A stretch of DNA of 64,000 nucleotides from an uncultured Porphyromonas sp. GTDB taxonomy: Bacteria; Bacteroidota; Bacteroidia; Bacteroidales; Porphyromonadaceae. Under the pieces are notes generated by a model that saw nothing but the letters and a program-made list of their open reading frames with translations, did not search any database and was not told the DNA's origin. Shown here in pieces: positions 28,401 to 36,679 of this stretch. The DNA lies in assembly GCF_900541275.1 (NCBI RefSeq), contig NZ_UQJH01000003.1, positions 1 through 64,000 on the forward strand. Reading direction: 5' to 3'. Position numbers and translations under genes: made by a program. Every line of letters begins with the position of its first letter. The first letter of the stretch is position 1.

Positions 28401-29081
28401 CCCGATCACCGCGCACAGCCGTGGAGCGACATCGAGAAGCTCAATAAGGAGAAAGCACTCCTCGGGATCTACATCACGGCCTCTCCTCTCGACAAGTACG
28501 CCCTGATCCTCAGGGAACTCTGCAACATCCCCTGCAGCGAGGTGACCGATGGGCTCGACAACTACGCCGGCAAGGGTGCTCTGCGCTTCGGAGGCGTCGT
28601 GACTGACTATGCTGAGAGGACCTCCAAGAGTGGCAACCCCTACGGGATCCTGACGATACAGGACTACGATGGCGAGGGGAAGCTCTACCTCTTTGGGGAC
28701 CAATTTACCACCTATCGCAACTTTGGCAAGGAGGGACTCTATATCTTAGTCACCGTAAAGGTCAACCCTCCCAAGTGGGAGGGTGGTCGTCCCTTCCGCG
28801 AGGTTCAGTCGATCCAGCTACTGGATCAGGTGGTCGATACTGCCTTCTCCACCCTCGACATCGCCATCCCCGAGGACGCAATCACCGAGGAGCTCTACGA
28901 CACCCTTGTGAGTAGCGCAAGCGAGCTGAAGCCAGGTAGCGTCTCTCTCAATATATTCGTCACCGACCGACAGAGTAAGATCACCCTCAAGATGACCAAC
29001 CACAGCCGGCGACTCACTATCACTAGCGACTTTATTGACAGTCTCAAGGACTTTGATGGGGTCTGGTATCAGCTCAGCTAA
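25431..29081 (+). CDS. dnaE: DNA polymerase III alpha subunit
   Basis: The replicative polymerase. 1216 residues, the DnaE1 length: a PHP domain (FVHLHVHSYFSILDG, MALTDHGVMYG), with an extra charged helix around residues 65-100 common in this phylum, then a C-family polymerase core with catalytic aspartates in LPDIDVDFDNEGR (about residue 445), PGRGSAAGSIVAYSL, FQFESPGMQRSLKDLQP and YRPGPMDNIPSFIARKHG, (HhH)2, a beta-clamp-binding region, and a C-terminal OB fold (GKGALRFGGVVTDYAERTSKSG). It is co-transcribed with ligA. The PHP histidines look intact, so a metal-dependent proofreading activity is conceivable. Confidence 0.97.
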   Translation: MADSQSFVHLHVHSYFSILDGASSVETLVETAIANGQRGMALTDHGVMYGIKTLHDYCNSKNKPIKAEIKELTARLAEESDEEAKAQIRQEIEEKEKKIFKPIFGCECYCARNGRENKSSVEDRSGYHLIVLAKNKQGYHNLIKMASEAFTTGFYYKPRIDKGLLEKYHEGLIVSSACLGGEIPQHILHDDIEGARSAIRWFKGLFGEDFYLELQRHKTTKPRGNQETFVKQERVNKVLMQLAQEEGVKLIATNDSHFAHEDDGEAHERLICLSTGKTFNDPNRLTYTKQEWLKSTEEMSAIFADVPEALSNTAEILDKVEIYSIDSDPLMPDFPIPEGFADADDYLRHLSYEGAKKRYGEELSDEVKERLDYELDVIKTMGFPGYFLIVQDYIINARKLGIIVGPGRGSAAGSIVAYSLTITDLDPLKYHLLFERFLNPDRISLPDIDVDFDNEGRQQILEWVTEKYGADHVAHIVTYGTMAAKSSIKDMGRVLQLPLPETNAIAKLIPDRIGDKKDPSIKMSRENVPELNDILYGPDITQKEVLKYAEQLEGTVRNVGVHACGIIISKVPISDVVPSWVTLDSLTNKDILVTQYDGSVIESTGLIKMDFLGLKTLSIIRAALDNVKLNHKVDIDINSIPLDDELTYKLFSEGDTMAIFQFESPGMQRSLKDLQPSVFEDLIAMVALYRPGPMDNIPSFIARKHGKEEITYELPVMKEDLAETYGITVYQEQVMLLSRKIANFTRGQSDNLRKAMGKKKIKMMQALKVKYLEGGRANGYPDDTLEHIWSEWEKFASYAFNKSHAACYAWISYQTAYLKAHYPSEYMAGVLSINLSDLAKITKYIGTCQQMGIKVLCPDVNESECTFAANKSGDIRFGLGAIKGFSNAAAQDIVSERKENGPYTDIYDFFERIPASVATKKTCESLVLSGAFDSFGTFTREDFLDPDDTPKKETFLDKLLRFSEDSRSSRMSSQASLFGDTNFQEMSRPSPDHRAQPWSDIEKLNKEKALLGIYITASPLDKYALILRELCNIPCSEVTDGLDNYAGKGALRFGGVVTDYAERTSKSGNPYGILTIQDYDGEGKLYLFGDQFTTYRNFGKEGLYILVTVKVNPPKWEGGRPFREVQSIQLLDQVVDTAFSTLDIAIPEDAITEELYDTLVSSASELKPGSVSLNIFVTDRQSKITLKMTNHSRRLTITSDFIDSLKDFDGVWYQLS

Positions 29082-29143
29082 GGATGGCACGAAAATAGAT
29101 AGATAGTATTGTAGTATTATATTTATAACTAACAAATCAGATT

Positions 29144-29467
29144 ATGGCATTTGAATTCACAGACGCTAACTTCGATGAGCACCTGAAGTCAGGTAAGGCA
29201 ATGGTCGTAGACCTCTGGGCACAGTGGTGCGGTCCCTGCCGTATGGTCTCTCCGATGATTGACGAATTTGCTAAGCAGTACGATGCAGAGCAAGTCCTCA
29301 TCGGCAAGATGGACGTAGACGCCAACACCGAGATCCCCACACGCTACGGCGTGATCAGCATCCCCACGATCCTCTTCATCAAGGATGGAGAGGTGGTGGA
29401 GCGGAAGGTAGGCGCTCAGCCTAAGGACAAGCTCAAGGAAGCTATCGACGCCCTCATCAGCAAGTAA
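29144..29467 (+). CDS. trxA: thioredoxin
   Basis: A general cytosolic disulfide reductant. 107 residues with the active site WAQWCGPCRMVSP (CGPC), conserved cis-Pro segment VISIPTILFIKDG, and the C-terminal helix KEAIDALI. No signal peptide. It follows dnaE by 62 bases, with an AT-rich gap and a near -7 match (TATATTTA), so it may have its own start. A terminator follows. Confidence 0.96.
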   Translation: MAFEFTDANFDEHLKSGKAMVVDLWAQWCGPCRMVSPMIDEFAKQYDAEQVLIGKMDVDANTEIPTRYGVISIPTILFIKDGEVVERKVGAQPKDKLKEAIDALISK

Positions 29468-29516
29468 GCCACCATGCGCAGACCTCTCCCACGTGGAGGG
29501 GTTTCATAACCTCATA

Positions 29517-29553
29517 GGGTCATCGGGACTAAGGTCTCGGTGACCCTTTTTTA
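29517..29553 (+). terminator. intrinsic terminator of trxA
   Basis: GGGTCATCG (29517-29525) pairs with CGGTGACCC (29538-29546) through one G-T pair, followed by six T. Confidence 0.85.
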
Positions 29554-29683
29554 TTTAGAGCGATCGCATGATAGCCCACCTCTATCGGATGGGATGGTCA
29601 GCAGGGACAACCTCCCGACGAGAAGGGGTCCTCAGGGGTCCTGCGCAACAGCAAGGTAATCAGCAGGTATCAGAGCCACATAT

Positions 29684-29757
29684 CTAATACCGATATTAGT
29701 GAGATCTAATACCGATATTAGTGACGTCTAATACCGGTATTAGATCTCACTAATATC
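29684..29757. repeat. 22-bp palindrome array B (three units plus a half)
   Basis: Units at 29684-29699 and 29706-29721 (both CTAATACCGATATTAG) and 29728-29743 (CTAATACCGGTATTAG, a perfect palindrome). A fourth, half-eroded unit CTAATATC starts at 29750, exactly 22 bases on. Spacers are tgagat, tgacgt and atctca. Confidence 0.92.
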
Positions 29758-29928
29758 AACTAACCATAGGACCTGCGGATGGAGGACGTCTATAAGCTCC
29801 GACAGATTGTCAGGACTATGATCATGAGAGACCCATTTTAGAGTCCACCGACAGACCTTTTGCAAGAATTTTGCAAACTACAGGTGACAATCAAGTGGAA
29901 AAAAGCCTAAAAGTCGAGATTATTTCGC

Positions 29929-29936
29929 TACATTTG
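29929..29936 (+). promoter_or_regulatory. -7 box of the rseC-rnf operon
   Basis: TACATTTG, 96 bases ahead of the rseC ATG. It is the only clear promoter for the seven-gene Rnf unit. Confidence 0.6.
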
Positions 29937-30032
29937 CCGACGAGTAAGTCTAAGCCGACTCCGTACTCCACGGATGAGGCTTAGCGGAAGACAAGGAACG
30001 ACCACCAAAGGACTCACAGACAACAGTTTTAT

Positions 30033-30458
30033 ATGGAGTGTAGAATCGGAAAAGTGACCGCCATCCGCCCGACAGAGGTGGAGGTAGAGGTGTTACAGAT
30101 GTCGGCGTGCTCATCGTGCCATGCACGGGGAGCCTGTACGGCATCGGATATGCGCATGCGGACAGTTACGATCACGCGAGATATCCCGGTGGGACTCTCT
30201 GTAGGCGATCCCGTGCAGATCATCGCCGAGGACCCCAAGGTCCTCCAAGCCTCTGCCTACGCCTATATGATCCCGCTGCTGCTGATCATCCTCGAGGCGG
30301 TGCTACTTCCCAAGTACTTCGGAGTCGGGGAGATGGCGCTCATCGGGGTGATCCTTGCCACTGTGGCGCTTTATGCTGTACTCCTATGGGTGCTTCGCGA
30401 TCACTTCAAGCGCATCTTTACTTTCCGCATCCGACCACTGAGAGGGACGCACGACTGA
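30033..30458 (+). CDS. rseC: RseC/MucC family protein
   Basis: RseC-type proteins accompany Rnf/Rsx complexes and can act in reducing SoxR. The 141-residue protein shows the family Cys motif SACSSCHARGACTA near residue 25, a small beta domain (VQIIAEDPKV), then two membrane helices (AYMIPLLLIILEAVLLPKYFG and MALIGVILATVALYAVLLWVL) and a basic tail. It leads the rnf operon. The Cys pair could carry electrons or a metal; the exact partner here is unknown. Confidence 0.88.
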   Translation: MECRIGKVTAIRPTEVEVEVLQMSACSSCHARGACTASDMRMRTVTITRDIPVGLSVGDPVQIIAEDPKVLQASAYAYMIPLLLIILEAVLLPKYFGVGEMALIGVILATVALYAVLLWVLRDHFKRIFTFRIRPLRGTHD

Positions 30459-30503
30459 GTTCATTCTTCACGAGACAGTTTTGTCCGGTAATCATATTCA
30501 TCC

Positions 30504-31385
30504 ATGATTTTCACTATTCTATTTCTAGCCCTGGCAGCAGCGATCATCGCCCTGCTGATCTATTGGGTAATGACTTCCTTTAAGGTCGAGGAGGACCCTC
30601 GCATCGAGGAGGTGCAAGAGGCGCTCCCGGGCGCCAATTGCGGTAACTGTGGCTATCCCGGCTGCGCCTCCTTTGCCAAGGCCTGCGTGGAGCATGAGAC
30701 CCTCGATGGTCTCTTCTGCACCGTAGGGGGAAATGCGGTGATGCAGGACGTGGCCGACATACTCGGTCGCACGGTCGAGGAGCAGGATCCCCTCATCGCT
30801 GTCGTCCGCTGCAATGGCACCTGCGAAGCACGCCCCAGAGTCAATATCTTTGACGGCGTCAAGAGCTGTGCCGTCGCCCACTCCCTCTATGGTGGCGAGA
30901 CCCTCTGTACCTATGGCTGTCTGGGATGTGGCGACTGCGTGAGCGTCTGCGACTTCGATGCCATCCACATGAACCCCGCCACCGGTCTCCCCGAGGTCGA
31001 TGAGGACAAGTGTACCTCCTGCGGTCAGTGCGTCAAGGCCTGCCCCCGCAATATCATCGAGCTACGGAAGAAAGGAAAGAAAAACCGCCGCATCTTCGTC
31101 TCCTGCGTCAATAAGGATAAGGGAGCGATCAATAAGAAGATCTGTGCCAATGCCTGCATTGGCTGCGGTAAGTGCTTCAAGGAGTGCAAGTTTGATGCCA
31201 TCACGATTAACGACAACCTCTCCTACATCGACCATACCAAGTGCCGTCTCTGTCGCAAGTGCGTAGAGGTATGCCCCACGGGCGCGATTCACGAGGTCAA
31301 CTTCCCCGCGCGTAAGCCCAAGGTGGAGAAGCCTGTCGAGGAGAAGGCGGTGACCACCCCGGCGGAGACCCCTGCCGAGGCCTAA
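30504..31385 (+). CDS. rnfB: Rnf complex subunit B (ferredoxin-type)
   Basis: The entry subunit that takes electrons from ferredoxin and passes them through Fe-S clusters. 293 residues: an N-terminal membrane helix, the domain with GANCGNCGYPGCASFAKAC, then four CxxCxxCxxxC ferredoxin motifs (CLGCGDCVSVC, CTSCGQCVKAC, CIGCGKCFKEC, CRLCRKCVEVC). E. coli RsxB has only two; the longer version is common in Bacteroidota. The C-terminus is a Pro/Ala/Glu-rich linker. Confidence 0.96.
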   Translation: MIFTILFLALAAAIIALLIYWVMTSFKVEEDPRIEEVQEALPGANCGNCGYPGCASFAKACVEHETLDGLFCTVGGNAVMQDVADILGRTVEEQDPLIAVVRCNGTCEARPRVNIFDGVKSCAVAHSLYGGETLCTYGCLGCGDCVSVCDFDAIHMNPATGLPEVDEDKCTSCGQCVKACPRNIIELRKKGKKNRRIFVSCVNKDKGAINKKICANACIGCGKCFKECKFDAITINDNLSYIDHTKCRLCRKCVEVCPTGAIHEVNFPARKPKVEKPVEEKAVTTPAETPAEA

Positions 31386-31430
31386 TCTCCCTTTTCTCAC
31401 AACCTCAGAAGTAAGTACAGACTACATAAT

Positions 31431-32765
31431 ATGTTCCTGAAGACATTTTCAAAGGGCGGTGTACACCCGGAGGAGAATAAGATCTCTCACGACTCTCCCA
31501 TCCAGGTACAGCCTATCCCTAAGACCGTATCCATCCTGCTCGGTCAGCACATCGGCAAGCCCGCCACTCCGGTGGTAAGCCGTGGCGACGAGGTCAAGGT
31601 GGGTACCCTAATTGCCAAGGCGGACGGCTTCGTCTCAGCCAACATCCACTCCTCCGTCTCCGGTAAGGTCAAGAAGATCGAGACCATCCTCGATGCCTCC
31701 GGATACCAGAAGCCCTGCATCACCATTCAGTGTGATGGCGAGGACATATGGGAGGAGACCATCGACCGCACCCCCGAGATCGTGCGCGACATCAAGCTGT
31801 CGAGCGAGGAGATCATCCAGCGCATCGCTGAGTGTGGCATCGTAGGTATGGGTGGCGCCACCTTCCCCACCAACGTCAAGCTTATGCCACCCAAGGACGC
31901 CACCCCCGAGTGCGTCATCATCAATGGCGCCGAGTGTGAGCCGTACCTCACCGCCGACCACCGGACCCTGCTGGAGCGGGGCGAGGAGGTTCTGATCGGC
32001 CTGCAGATCCTGATGAAGTCCGTAGGCGTCACCAAGGGCTACGTAGCGATAGAGAATAATAAGCGCGATGCGATCGACAAGCTCACACAGCTCGCCTCCA
32101 CTATGCCCGGTATCGAGATCGTCCCGATGAGGGTGAAGTACCCCCAGGGCGGAGAGAAGCAGCTGATCGACACGGTGCTCAAGCGTCGCGTCGCCTCAGG
32201 TAAGCTCCCCGTCACCGAGGGTGCCATCGTACAGAACGTCGGTACTGCCCTCGCTGTCTATGAGGCGGTACAGAAGCATAAGCCCCTCGTGGAGCGCGTC
32301 GTGACCGTGACCGGCAAGGCGGTGAAGAACCCCTGCAACCTCCTTGTCCGTATCGGTACCCCTCTGAGCGAGCTCATCGAGACCGCCGGTGGTATGCCCC
32401 GCTCCACTGCTAAGTTAGTGAGCGGTGGTCCGATGATGGGTAAGGCAGTATACTCCGATGAGATCCCTGTTGCTAAGGGGACCAGTGGCGTGCTGATGCT
32501 GCTCGAGGAGGACACCAAGCGCCGCCCGATGCGCAATTGCATCCGCTGCGCCAAGTGCGTCGGAGCCTGCCCTATGGGTCTCAATCCCGCCTTCCTCATG
32601 CGCGACACCGTATATAGGGACTGGGATGCACTGGAGGCAAACCATGTCTACGACTGCATAGAGTGTGGCAGCTGTAGCTTCATCTGCCCCGCCAATCGTC
32701 CCCTCCTCGACCATATCCGTATGGGCAAGGGGCGCGTCATGGCCATCCGTCGTGCACGCAAGTAA
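31431..32765 (+). CDS. rnfC: Rnf complex subunit C
   Basis: The NADH/NAD+ site of the complex, a peripheral protein. 444 residues: an N-terminal lipoyl-like/SLBB region, the flavin/NADH fold related to NuoF (ECGIVGMGGATFPTNVKL, INGAECEPYLTADHR), and two 4Fe-4S motifs at the C-terminus (CIRCAKCVGACPMGLNP and CIECGSCSFICPANRP). The long C-terminal extension of E. coli RsxC is absent. It starts 45 bases after rnfB. Confidence 0.97.
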   Translation: MFLKTFSKGGVHPEENKISHDSPIQVQPIPKTVSILLGQHIGKPATPVVSRGDEVKVGTLIAKADGFVSANIHSSVSGKVKKIETILDASGYQKPCITIQCDGEDIWEETIDRTPEIVRDIKLSSEEIIQRIAECGIVGMGGATFPTNVKLMPPKDATPECVIINGAECEPYLTADHRTLLERGEEVLIGLQILMKSVGVTKGYVAIENNKRDAIDKLTQLASTMPGIEIVPMRVKYPQGGEKQLIDTVLKRRVASGKLPVTEGAIVQNVGTALAVYEAVQKHKPLVERVVTVTGKAVKNPCNLLVRIGTPLSELIETAGGMPRSTAKLVSGGPMMGKAVYSDEIPVAKGTSGVLMLLEEDTKRRPMRNCIRCAKCVGACPMGLNPAFLMRDTVYRDWDALEANHVYDCIECGSCSFICPANRPLLDHIRMGKGRVMAIRRARK

Positions 32766-32799
32766 GAGTCATCACTTGATTTTGAGATAACAGCATCCC

Positions 32800-33792
32800 A
32801 TGTCTGATACTACAGCTAAGTTACTCGTCTCCCCATCGCCCCACGTCCACATACACGACTCCATCGAGCGTAATATGTATGACGTGATCATCGCGCTTAT
32901 CCCGGCGCTGATCGCCTCAGTCATCTTCTTCGGCTGGGCACCTCTCGGTCTGACGGTGACGTCGATCGTTGCATCGATGTTCTTCGAGTGGTTCATCACT
33001 CGCTTCGTGATGGGGAAGGAGGAGCTCACCATCACCGATGGCTCCGCCATCATCACCGGCTTCCTCTTGGCACTCAATGTCCCCGCCAGTCTCCCGATCT
33101 GGATCCTCCTCATCGGTGACTTCGCAGCCATTGCGCTGGCCAAGATGCCCTTTGGTGGTCTAGGGAATAATATCTTCAATCCCGCCATCCTCGGTCGTGT
33201 CTTCCTGCTGGTCTCTTTCCCTAAGCAGATGACCATCTACCCACCGGCACATCAGATCCTAGCCACCGACACCGATGCCACCACAGGAGCGACACCACTG
33301 GCGATTGCCAAGGGAGTACTCGCCGGCTCGCCCGACTACAGCCTCGACATGCTTCCCTCAGCGACGGAGATGTTCCTTGGACAGCTTTCCGGATCCTTTG
33401 GTGAGGTCTCTGCCATCGCCCTGCTGATAGGTTTCGTCTACCTCCTCCTCCGTAAGGTGATCACCTGGCACATCCCTGTCTCGATCCTCTGCACCGCATT
33501 TGTCTTCTCCGGTATTATGTGGCTGATTGATCCGACTATGTATATGAGTCCTGTCCTGCAGCTGATGACCGGTGGTATGCTCATCGGAGCGATCTTTATG
33601 GCGACCGACTACGTCACCTCTCCTCTGAGTAAGGGCGGTCAGATCCTCTACGGAGTGATGATCGGACTGATCACTATGGTGATCCGCTTCTGGGGCTCCT
33701 ACCCCGAGGGTATGTCCTTTGCCATCCTCTTTATGAATGGCTTCACACCGATGATCAATCAGTACATCAAGCCTCGCTTATTCCGCAAGTGA
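32800..33792 (+). CDS. rnfD: Rnf complex subunit D
   Basis: A membrane subunit with covalently bound FMN, related to NqrB. 330 residues with about nine helices. The N-terminus is SPSPHVHIHDSIERNMYDVI. GGLGNNIFNPAILGRVFLLVSFP and the flavinylation motif TTGATPLA (the equivalent of SGATPL) are present. KVITWHIPVSILCTAFVF and FMATDYVTSPLSKGGQILYG are typical. A flavin transferase ApbE would be needed; it is not in this window. Confidence 0.96.
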   Translation: MSDTTAKLLVSPSPHVHIHDSIERNMYDVIIALIPALIASVIFFGWAPLGLTVTSIVASMFFEWFITRFVMGKEELTITDGSAIITGFLLALNVPASLPIWILLIGDFAAIALAKMPFGGLGNNIFNPAILGRVFLLVSFPKQMTIYPPAHQILATDTDATTGATPLAIAKGVLAGSPDYSLDMLPSATEMFLGQLSGSFGEVSAIALLIGFVYLLLRKVITWHIPVSILCTAFVFSGIMWLIDPTMYMSPVLQLMTGGMLIGAIFMATDYVTSPLSKGGQILYGVMIGLITMVIRFWGSYPEGMSFAILFMNGFTPMINQYIKPRLFRK

Positions 33793-33814
33793 ACCGCTTA
33801 TCACACAGAGTATC

Positions 33815-34921
33815 ATGAAGAAGCTATCATCTACCCTACCTCATATGCTGATCTGCCTCGTGCTCGTATGCTCGGTGGCAGGAGGTCTCCTCGCATTCAT
33901 CAATAGCCAGACCTCAGAGGTGATCGCCCAGCAGATCATCAATACCACCCTCGACGGCATCAAGGCAGTTGCCCCGGAGTACGACAATGATCCGTACAAG
34001 GAGCAATTCAAGGTCGCCGTCGATGGTGACAGCCTCACTATTTATCCCGCCACCAAGGGTGGCGAGATCGTGGGCTATGCCGTCGAGTCAACGTCGCACA
34101 ATGGATTCAGCGGCGACGTCCGTATCCTCGTCGGCATCGACATCGACAATAACCTCATCGACTACACCGTCCTGGAGCAAAATGAGACCCCTGGACTGGG
34201 AGCTCATGTGACTCACTGGTTCCACAGCGAGGATCACCCCTCCAGCGATGTCCGTGACAAGTCCCTCACTGAGCCGCTTAAGGTGACCAAGGATAATGGC
34301 ACCGTCGATGCCATCACCGCCGCCACCATCACCAGCCGCGCCTTCCTCGATGCGGTGAATAAGGCAATGCGTGGCGTACAGTCCATCGATGAAGCGACCT
34401 GTCACTCAGCCGAGTCTGTCAGCGAGACTGCCGAGCCGACAGAGGTAGACAGCGACCTGCTCCTACCTCTTCTCCCTGAGCATGACAATGATCCCGTCGC
34501 CGAGCAGAGCGTCATCACCGATGCCACCGGCTACAGCTACACCATCTATCCCGCCACTAGGGGAGGCATCTGGCAGGGAGCGGCTATCACCACTTCCTCA
34601 GAGAGTGGGTACAATGGTCCCATGCTCTTTATCGCTGCACTGGACGCAGGCAACCACCTCCTTGACTACGCCGTCCTCCAAGAGTCGGAGAGCGAGCAGC
34701 TCGGGGGTCAGGTCGCACAGTGGTTTAGGGACAATGGTCACCCCAAGTCCGACATCCGCGGACGCTCTCTTGAGACTCCGCTCAAGGTTACTCAGGACGG
34801 AGGAGACATCGATGCCATCAGTGGCGCCACGGTGACGAGCCGTGCATTCCTCGATGCCATCAGTCGCACAGCCGCCATCGCCACTCAGGCTCGCACTGCT
34901 TACGAGAACGCTGAAAATTGA
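33815..34921 (+). CDS. rnfG: Rnf complex subunit G with two FMN-binding domains
   Basis: Carries covalent FMN on the periplasmic face. Normal RnfG is about 200 residues; this one has 368. After the N-terminal helix (ICLVLVCSVAGGLLAFI) there are two homologous FMN_bind units: residues about 70-190, with SLTIYPATKGGEIVGYAV and ending DAITAATITSRAFLDAV (Thr about 171), and about 235-355, with SYTIYPATRGGIWQGAAI and ending DAISGATVTSRAFLDAI (Thr about 339). The second has the textbook SGATVT flavinylation motif; the first has TAATIT. The units are diverged but align throughout, so this is an intragenic tandem duplication. Order and spacing inside rnf are normal. Confidence 0.94.
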   Translation: MKKLSSTLPHMLICLVLVCSVAGGLLAFINSQTSEVIAQQIINTTLDGIKAVAPEYDNDPYKEQFKVAVDGDSLTIYPATKGGEIVGYAVESTSHNGFSGDVRILVGIDIDNNLIDYTVLEQNETPGLGAHVTHWFHSEDHPSSDVRDKSLTEPLKVTKDNGTVDAITAATITSRAFLDAVNKAMRGVQSIDEATCHSAESVSETAEPTEVDSDLLLPLLPEHDNDPVAEQSVITDATGYSYTIYPATRGGIWQGAAITTSSESGYNGPMLFIAALDAGNHLLDYAVLQESESEQLGGQVAQWFRDNGHPKSDIRGRSLETPLKVTQDGGDIDAISGATVTSRAFLDAISRTAAIATQARTAYENAEN

Positions 34922-34928
34922 TTTCGAC

Positions 34929-35612
34929 ATGAATAAAGGTAAAGTATTCCTCAACGGATTCATCACAGAGAACCCCATCCTCGTCTCTCTCCTCGGTATG
35001 TGTGCCACCCTCGGCACCTCCTCGAGTGCTGAGACTGGTATGGGTATGGGACTGGCGACCACCTTTGTGCTCGTCTGCTCCAACGTCGTCATCTCGCTCC
35101 TCAAGAGCGTCATCCCCGACGGCGTGCGCATCCCGGCATTCATCGTCGTGATCGCTGCCTTCACCACGATCGTCCAGATGGTAGTGCAGGCCTATGCCCC
35201 CGCCCTTTACGATGCCCTCGGCATCTTCCTCCCCCTGATCGTCGTCAATTGTATCGTCCTCGGCCGTGCGGAGTCCTTCGCCTCCAAGAATGGCGTTGCA
35301 GACTCCCTCGTTGACGGTCTCGGCTCCGGACTGGGCTTCACCTTCGTCCTGACGCTCCTCGGATGCTTCCGGGAGATCCTCGGGTCCGGCAAGCTCTTCG
35401 GCATGGAGATCTTCCCCGCCGACTACGGCACGCTCGTCTTCGTCCTTGCTCCCGGAGGATTTATTGTCCTTGGGTATATGATCGCTGCCAATAACATCAT
35501 TATGGAGAGGCGAAAGAAGAGTGCCGAGCGTCGCGAGCGTGAGGCTGCTGAGCGTGAGCTCCTCAAGGATCAGCCTCACGAGACGCCTATGGCTGCCAAG
35601 GAGGGTGTATAA
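34929..35612 (+). CDS. rnfE: Rnf complex subunit E
   Basis: A membrane subunit related to NqrD; with RnfA it forms the Fe-S-containing membrane core. 227 residues with six helices: VFLNGFITENPILVSLLGMC at the start, LPLIVVNCIVLGRAESFASKNG in the middle, GFTFVLTLLGCFREILGSG and APGGFIVLGYMIA. The conserved Cys in NC(I)VLGR and LGMC are present. The C-terminal 40 residues are a charged Lys/Glu/Arg helix. The frame opens earlier at 34842 inside rnfG, but ATG 34929 fits the family. Confidence 0.95.
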   Translation: MNKGKVFLNGFITENPILVSLLGMCATLGTSSSAETGMGMGLATTFVLVCSNVVISLLKSVIPDGVRIPAFIVVIAAFTTIVQMVVQAYAPALYDALGIFLPLIVVNCIVLGRAESFASKNGVADSLVDGLGSGLGFTFVLTLLGCFREILGSGKLFGMEIFPADYGTLVFVLAPGGFIVLGYMIAANNIIMERRKKSAERREREAAERELLKDQPHETPMAAKEGV

Positions 35613-35646
35613 GTCTCATCATCGAGTAAGTCATATAGAGTAAGAT

Positions 35647-36219
35647 ATGGAGTATTTAGTCATACTTATCGGCGCAATATTTGTCAATAATATTGTCTTT
35701 GCCCAGTTCCTCGGTATCTGCCCCTTCCTCGGCGTGTCGAAGAAGCTCGATACTGCCCTCGGTATGGGTGCTGCCGTCACTTTCGTGATGGTGCTCGCCG
35801 TGCTGGTCACCTTCGGTCTACAGAAGGGGATCCTCGACCCGAATAACCTCGGCTACCTGCAGAATGTCGTCTTCATCCTCGTCATCGCCGCACTTGTGCA
35901 GATGCTCGAGTCAGTCCTCAAGAAGGTCTCCCCGGCACTCTTCCAGGCACTCGGGATCTATCTCCCGCTGATCACCACCAATTGCGTCATCCTCGGTGTC
36001 GCCATCCTCGTGATCCAGAAGGACTACAACCTCTCTCAGGCGATGATGTACGCCTTCTCGACCGGTATCGGCTATACGATCGCGATCTCGCTCTTTGCGA
36101 CGATCCGCGAGCAGCTTGCGAAGACCGCACTCCCCAAGGCAATGCAGGGCATCCCCGCAGCGCTTCTCGTCGCCGGCATGCTGTCGCTAGCCTTTATGGG
36201 CTTCACCGGAGTGGTATAA
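35647..36219 (+). CDS. rnfA: Rnf complex subunit A
   Basis: The NqrE-like membrane partner of RnfE. 190 residues, six helices, with NNIVFAQFLGICPFLGVSKKLDTALGMG near the N-terminus and LGIYLPLITTNCVILGVAIL in the middle. The paired cysteines that hold the membrane 2Fe-2S centre are present. Last gene of the rseC-BCDGEA unit; the gap order B-C-D-G-E-A is the Bacteroidota type. Confidence 0.96.
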   Translation: MEYLVILIGAIFVNNIVFAQFLGICPFLGVSKKLDTALGMGAAVTFVMVLAVLVTFGLQKGILDPNNLGYLQNVVFILVIAALVQMLESVLKKVSPALFQALGIYLPLITTNCVILGVAILVIQKDYNLSQAMMYAFSTGIGYTIAISLFATIREQLAKTALPKAMQGIPAALLVAGMLSLAFMGFTGVV

Positions 36220-36254
36220 GGACTAAGGTCTAAGACCTCCTTCCCCACAAATAG

Positions 36255-36300
36255 TGCCGGGGCTTGCTCTCAGCGTGAGAGCAAGCCCCGGCATTTTTTT
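36255..36300 (+). terminator. intrinsic terminator of the rnf operon
   Basis: A perfect 18-bp stem (36255-36272 with 36276-36293, loop gcg) and seven T. It is the strongest terminator in the window. Confidence 0.95.
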
Positions 36301-36639
36301 GTACCCGAGTCGGAGAGCGCCAGACTGATCCGGAGGTCTCAGAGATGCTACTATACCACCTCCACAGGAGAGGGGTATCTCATAGTGTCTTCCCGGGACT
36401 CTTTTGGTCTCTTTCCGACTGAAAACATCGACTATTCGACACTCCATCCCCTGAGCCTTGATCCCAGTAGACAAAACGCCCGAGCCGCAGGCATTCTCTG
36501 CTGCGTGCTTAGTACGCGGGCACCCGGTCAGGGACTTCATCCCGAGCGTATCACAGCTGTCCGATTGGCTTCTATGAGATCCCGACGCATCACGGCTCAT
36601 TTTACGGGGTGGCGTGAGCTTTCCTACCAAAATATTGGC

Positions 36640-36647
36640 TACCTTTG
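36640..36647 (+). promoter_or_regulatory. -7 box of galE
   Basis: TACCTTTG, 32 bases ahead of the galE ATG. Confidence 0.6.
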
Positions 36648-36679
36648 TGCTATAGAGCGCAGGAACTATAAGCAAACCT

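Larger units (their letters stand above)
29468..30032. other. intergenic region between trxA and rseC
   Basis: 565 bases without a gene: the trxA terminator (29517-29553), palindrome array B (29684-29757) and the -7 box of the rnf operon (29929-29936). A minus-strand frame over 29950-30238 looks like a shadow. Confidence 0.75.
36220..36679. other. intergenic region between rnfA and galE
   Basis: 460 bases without a convincing gene. It holds the rnf terminator (36255-36300) and the galE -7 box (36640-36647). Between them, about 340 bases show no repeat or RNA family that I recognise; the frames crossing it have no coding character. Confidence 0.65.

Noticed and set aside
29684..29757. Plasmid-type 22-bp iterons
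   Set aside because: The length matches iterons, but the arrays are dispersed among housekeeping chromosomal genes, are palindromic, and no Rep gene is near.
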